DNA of 54,885 nt from Chara braunii (Eukaryota; Streptophyta; Charophyceae; Charales; Characeae): positions 2,555,632-2,610,516 of the forward strand of contig BFEA01000102.1 in NCBI GenBank assembly GCA_003427395.1, in the 5' to 3' direction. Position numbers and translations under genes: made by a program. This document shows positions 50,903 through 54,885 of the stretch, in pieces. The notes under the pieces were generated by a model, which was not told the origin of the DNA, ran no database searches, and worked only from the letters and a program-made list of their open reading frames with translations. Within the stretch, counting starts at the first letter, position 1, and every line of letters begins with the position of its first letter.

Positions 50903-51448
50903 AAATATTTGGTTGACCCTGATTTGTGAGGGTCACCTTTCTCATATTTAAATGAGCAAGACATAAGAATTGGACTTATGAACTTCGAATCAGCATTCAA
51001 ATAGTCAAGCTATGATCCTGAACTGGTTGCTGAATTACTAGGTTCCTGAAAATTGCATAGTTGCTGGGTCCTGCAATGATATGAACATAGAAATATTTGC
51101 TTAGGCAACATACTGATAGACCTACTAAGGTTAAAATATTGCTTGGCTGGAAACCTCATAATTCAAACCGGCAGTCTTGGTTGGATTCATTTGCAATTAT
51201 CAGGATCGTGCATTAACCACATACCTTTCCGACCTCTTTCTAGACTAACACGGTTCTTAGTTGACCAGAGAGACAGGAAAATAATGGATTGACAGGAAAG
51301 AGGGAAGGGATGGTAAGGTGAAGAGTAGAGGTAGTTCTAAAGATAAGGCCATGGTTATTCAGTTTCAACCTGGAGGGTTATCCTGGCAATCTTGGCCGGT
51401 TATTTTACAGTTGGGTCCGGTCATCGCCTACATAATTTCTAACCCTCT

Positions 51449-51483
<35 letters not shown>

Positions 51484-52539
51484 TAATACAGATTCTGGGT
51501 AAGCCAGGTGTGAGAACGAGGGTAACAAGGGTTTAAAAAATAGTCAATATGGCTGTAATGTAAAATCTCTTTTAAGAATGATCTTGCTTTTCCAGTTGTA
51601 ATTCCGGGTAAAGTTGGCATATTAATTCTGCAACCTAACGTTCTGTCAAAAAATTTTCAGAAATCCTTGGAACTGAGTTTGCTGCCTGATTTATGATCAG
51701 AGAGCAAAATTAAGCAAACTGAGGTTGATGAATATAAATAATGTCCGGTCTTTGCCAGCCCTTTCTGTAGTTGAATTGCGAAATTTTTGTTGTGTTTGTT
51801 GAATACAAAAAATTTTCACTTCTCCTTTTTTTTTTTTTTTTTTTTTTTTTATCGGAATAGGTTTGAAGAGGACAAGACATTACTTATGCATGTCCGAGTT
51901 TACACAGAAGTGGTTGGAAATAATGTAGTTGGTTTATCGATCACATTAAAGCAAAAAAGGTTGTCATGACAATCCCATTCAGTGCTCATCCCTGGACGAT
52001 TTTACTCGGTCCTGATTGACAGTAAAGACCAAAAAAACGGTCTTGACTTTTCAAGAAGCCTTGATAATCTAGTTTACTTAATTTTTGAAGACCTACTGCA
52101 AATTTTAATGATCTGGTTAGTTCGTATGAATGAGAACTGCGAGCTGTGCTCCTAGTTATATTGTCTTCAATAATACTTACTGCTTCAGATTTGTCGTAAA
52201 AAGAGATAGTGGTAAGGTAAGGTCTAAAGGCATATAACTAGGTGAGCTAACCTTGGGTCAAAACGAGATCAAAAGTAGAGAATCAGTCCTAAGGCTAAGT
52301 CATCTAAGTTGAGTTTCCGGAATTTTTAATTAGGCACAAGTTTTTTTTTTTTTTTTTTTAAATTAATTGCAGATTGCTGATGATGAAAAAATAAGGAAGA
52401 ATGGCCAGTGGATTGATCGAATCAGTCAAGAGTTATCCTTCTGCAGAACGGCACAAATACATGCCACGATACCCAACTCTTCTCATTTTATTCCTTTAAC
52501 ACACCCACACACATAAAAACAAGGCACACGCAGAAGAAC

Positions 52540-52870
52540 TCGTCCGTACGCATTACTTGGAAAACAATCCTCTTACTTAAACACCATACGAGGGCGGTCG
52601 TCATTTCTTTGATTCGGCCAATCTGTCCCTACCAAGGGGACTTAGTCGGTTCATATGATACGCAAGAACTCGTGATGAGAAAGCGGTTGTGCACACAAAC
52701 ATACAAACAATGTACATATACATAAGTCTTCAATTACACGCATTTCTTTAGAAAATCCTGACGCCATACGGAAGCGGTCGTCATTCCTTATTTCGGCCAA
52801 ATTCTTTCTACCCAGGAGATTTAACGCTTCTCACCAGAACTCTCGATGAGAGAAGCGACTAAGAATTGAG
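52540..52870. repeat. Diverged direct repeat, period about 180 bp
   Basis: CCATACG..GCGGTCGTCATT..TTCGGCCAA..GA.TTTA and an ACTC.TGATGAGA.AAGCG end recur at about 52585-52690 and 52768-52860. Confidence 0.75.
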
Positions 52871-53486
52871 AAGTTCAGATGAAAAACATTGAGACCAAGA
52901 ACGAGAAGTCCAAAAAATCATGGCACCGGGCGTCCGCAAGGCTGAGGATGCATGATTGATTCCGCGTCCTCAGCCTCGTTTCGCACTACTTCATCAAAGA
53001 GTTTCTCGTCATAAAGAGATGCAGGCAGCTGGGGAGACTTGCAGAAGAGCTAAGTGAAGGGTTAATAACTCATTTCAAATCTCCTTTGTAGAAACACTAA
53101 TTTTTTAATTAAATTTCCTAGTGATGATCGAAATGCAAATTAAATATTACCATACATGAAGTAACATTCATCCCCTTTGCTTTCTTGTTTTTTTTTTTTT
53201 TTTTTTTGAATAGAAAATTTAGCAAGACCAGGCTGCTGAGGCCGGGGCTCGACAGATGCAACTGATTTTGCTAATTAAGAGGTAAAAAAACATGGACCAG
53301 TCATAAGAATGCCATAATCATGCTAAATTGCAAGGAATTAACCATATTCCGAATGCTTAAAATTGCAATTGAAAACGCAAGACAAACAGTAGTTCGATCA
53401 AATCATTGAGTTCGACTCAGGAATTTGAGGCAATAAATCCTTGGAAAGCACTTAGCATGCTATTAACAATCCTCAATTAATCAGTT

Positions 53487-53831
53487 TTATGGAGGGAGAC
53501 AAAGCAAACGATTGGGTTTGTAGAGGAGGAAGAAGGTGATGAGATGAAGAGAAAGTAGGAAAAAAAGAAACAAGAATATAAGGTAGTCGAGATTCCTGCA
53601 AATCCTAGGCTTTCGTCTCTGCCTTGGGGTTTTGGGGACTGACGGGAGAGTAGGTTGCAGATTTACAGAGGTGTGAGACGAAGAGGGCAGTTTCGTGACT
53701 AGAAAGAGAGGTTGAAGGGGAAGGGGGGAAGGAGATGGGGAATCAGAAGAGGAAGCTTCCTCAATCTCCGATTTTCCAGACTTCTTCTTCCTGCTGTGCG
53801 CCTGAGGCGCCTGCTTCCCCTTCCTCTTCAT
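53487..53831 (-). CDS. Hypothetical basic/Ser-rich ORF, 114 aa
   Basis: Starts MKRKGKQAPQAHSRKKKSGK with a nuclear-localisation-like basic cluster, then an acidic Ser-rich stretch (EIEEASSSDSPSPSPLP), and ends in a hydrophobic segment (DYLIFLFLFFLLSLHLI). The N-terminal half looks like a real exon; the hydrophobic end may be translated intron. No family recognised, and it is not clear whether it belongs to the retroelement region or to a host gene. Confidence 0.3.
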   Translation of the reverse strand: MKRKGKQAPQAHSRKKKSGKSEIEEASSSDSPSPSPLPLQPLFLVTKLPSSSHTSVNLQPTLPSVPKTPRQRRKPRICRNLDYLIFLFLFFLLSLHLITFFLLYKPNRLLCLPP

Positions 53832-53894
53832 CGTTAACTATCCTATGACTAAAACTAACACACTTCGTGCAACCCTTCCTTGAAGAAATGAAGA

Positions 53895-54020
53895 GCCTGG
53901 GATAATCTGGAGCAAACGGCGGTGAGGGTTATAGCGGCAAAGTGGGATGGAGATCGTAGTCAGGGAGCTTGTCGAAACTGTCGTAGTCCCGAATAATCTG
54001 GAGCAAACGGCGGTGAAGAG
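53895..54020. repeat. Short direct repeat, period about 94 bp
   Basis: ATAATCTGGAGCAAACGGCG plus GTGA occurs at about 53902 and 53993. Confidence 0.85.
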
Positions 54021-54885
54021 AACGTAGTCCCGGACCCCAGTCTGCCAGCTTCTCGAGGTAAATAGAAAAAGTCCTTGAAGAAAGCCGAAACTGAAAAAGC
54101 AAGTGAAGGCGATGCCGCCGAACCAAGAAGGTTCTGGAGTAAGGTCAGCAGCCCTTCCCCCACCCAAGGTTGGGCGGATCTTGCTTCAATCTTCACAATA
54201 CAAATGGTAAAACAGTAGAAGTTTGACGCAATTCCCTTAGCATTCTTGACCTGGAACTCAGCCAAGTCCAGCTGAGCTCTCAACAATCCCTGTGAAGACA
54301 AGGAGGAGAGAGGGCGCGAATCAACAACTAGGTGATTGAAGATTGTCGGCGAGAAAAGAGAGTGAGCAAGAAGTTCGGAGGCACGCTTTCTCTTCATAAC
54401 GAAAAGGTTCCTTTGGTTGTTTTGGAACCTAAAAGTAGCCGCCGAGGAAGCATAGTCAATAACATCTTCAATGTTGAGAAGGTCACAAAAAATTCTTTCC
54501 GTAGTATTCCTCTGAATCCTTACTAACGAGACGAGAAGAAGAAGAGGAAGGAGAAAAAGGTGAAGAGGGAGAAGGGATGCGACCGGCGGATCTATCACGA
54601 AGATGCTTTGCAGCGCTGGATCTGTGGTGATGGGAGGAGGCAGAAAAGCCGCCGGCGGAGAATCGATAAGGGAGGAAAATTCTTGAAGAAGAGAATCCGC
54701 GGAGATGGGGGAAAGGGAATGAGAAAGGAGATGGGCAGGGTAGTGGTGCTTGAGGAAAGGGTCATAGAGGGGAGGGTTGTCATGAGGAGGGGAGTGAAAG
54801 GAGAAGGAGTGACTCGACGATGAAGCGGATTGGCGGGGAGAGAATTGGGTCGAGTTGCCTCTGCGGTTTGGCGGAGAACCAGAAG
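53960..54885 (-). CDS. Unidentified ORF, open from the right edge
   Basis: The minus-strand frame is open from the window edge (54885) to a stop at 53960, more than 300 codons, with its start outside the window. Visible features are a Ser/Pro/His-rich N-terminal part, DSLLQEFSSLIDSPPAAF, a Leu-rich segment LLPLHLFLLPLLLLVSLVRI (54530-54590), and a charged region with DVIDYASSAATFRFQNNQRN and VMKRKRASELLAHS. The last 80 residues look less protein-like and could lie beyond an exon boundary. I do not recognise the family. It may be a host gene or another transposon ORF. Confidence 0.4.
   Translation of the reverse strand, partial: SGSPPNRRGNSTQFSPRQSASSSSHSFSFHSPPHDNPPLYDPFLKHHYPAHLLSHSLSPISADSLLQEFSSLIDSPPAAFLPPPITTDPALQSIFVIDPPVASLLPLHLFLLPLLLLVSLVRIQRNTTERIFCDLLNIEDVIDYASSAATFRFQNNQRNLFVMKRKRASELLAHSLFSPTIFNHLVVDSRPLSSLSSQGLLRAQLDLAEFQVKNAKGIASNFYCFTICIVKIEARSAQPWVGEGLLTLLQNLLGSAASPSLAFSVSAFFKDFFYLPREAGRLGSGTTFSSPPFAPDYSGLRQFRQAP

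Larger units (their letters stand above)
50103..53486. other. AT-rich region with eight poly-T tracts
   Basis: T-runs of 18-31 at 50204, 50633, 50738, 50872, 51451, 51826, 52341 and 53188, all on the plus strand. Several are followed closely by AG (AATTAATGTGCAG, AATTAATTGCAG, TTTAG, CGGAATAG, GAATAG). Short coding-like plus-strand segments follow some of them (FEEDKTLLMHVRVYTEVVGN after 51860; ADDEKIRKNGQWIDRISQEL after 52372; DQAAEAGARQMQLILLIK near 53225). No gene could be assembled with confidence. Confidence 0.45.

Noticed and set aside
1-54885. CRISPR array
   Set aside because: Regular short repeats here are contiguous tandem arrays without spacers, in a eukaryotic context.

Overview
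The window looks like nuclear DNA of a green-lineage (streptophyte) eukaryote with a large, repeat-choked genome. A charophyte alga such as Chara would fit, but this is inference. The reasons are: a plant-type beta subunit of pyrophosphate-dependent phosphofructokinase (PFP), a plant-type importin-4 gene with kilobase introns, tRNA-derived SINEs, many MITEs, an L1-like LINE, and a DIRS/PAT-like tyrosine-recombinase retrotransposon (a class found in green algae). It is a draft Illumina assembly: it has N gaps and three Nextera mate-pair junction adapters inside the contig, so some of the apparent structure is artefact.

Layout. 1-7,508: introns of importin-4 (minus strand; exon 2 at 3,861-3,993, exon 1 at 7,509-7,780, 3' end beyond the left edge), filled with microsatellites, tandem repeats and MITEs. 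7,781-9,180: GC-rich shared upstream region. 9,181-10,839: intact, intronless PFP-beta copy 1 (plus). 11,160-35,560: no recognisable host gene; dispersed repeats (five MITE families, a SINE family, tandem arrays, hairpins), Nextera junctions at 17,566 and 20,660, and a 2.28-kb block present twice (20,745 and 33,251) with apparently perfect identity. 35,892-37,550: PFP-beta copy 2 (minus), inverted relative to copy 1 and sharing about 500 bp of upstream sequence with it. 38,140-45,489: a degenerate L1-like LINE (39,439-44,130, with poly-A) flanked exactly at its two ends by 1.3-kb direct repeats. 45,593-50,102: a degenerate DIRS/PAT-like element with an intron-containing gag-like ORF and RT/RNase H on the minus strand, and a converging tyrosine recombinase on the plus strand. 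50,103-54,885: AT-rich sequence with eight poly-T tracts all on the same strand, and an unidentified minus-strand ORF that runs off the window.

Only importin-4 (nuclear import of ribosomal proteins/histones) and the two PFP-beta genes (cytosolic, reversible Fru-6-P/Fru-1,6-P2 interconversion with PPi) are credible host genes. They share no pathway; importin-4 and PFP-beta copy 1 are simply divergent neighbours. I see no new host defence or metabolic system. The most notable biology is the mobile-element record: clean target-site duplications with paralogous empty sites, two retro-insertions sharing one target, a LINE with giant flanking repeats, and the opposed-strand recombinase retrotransposon. 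The most useful practical observation is the set of assembly artefacts.
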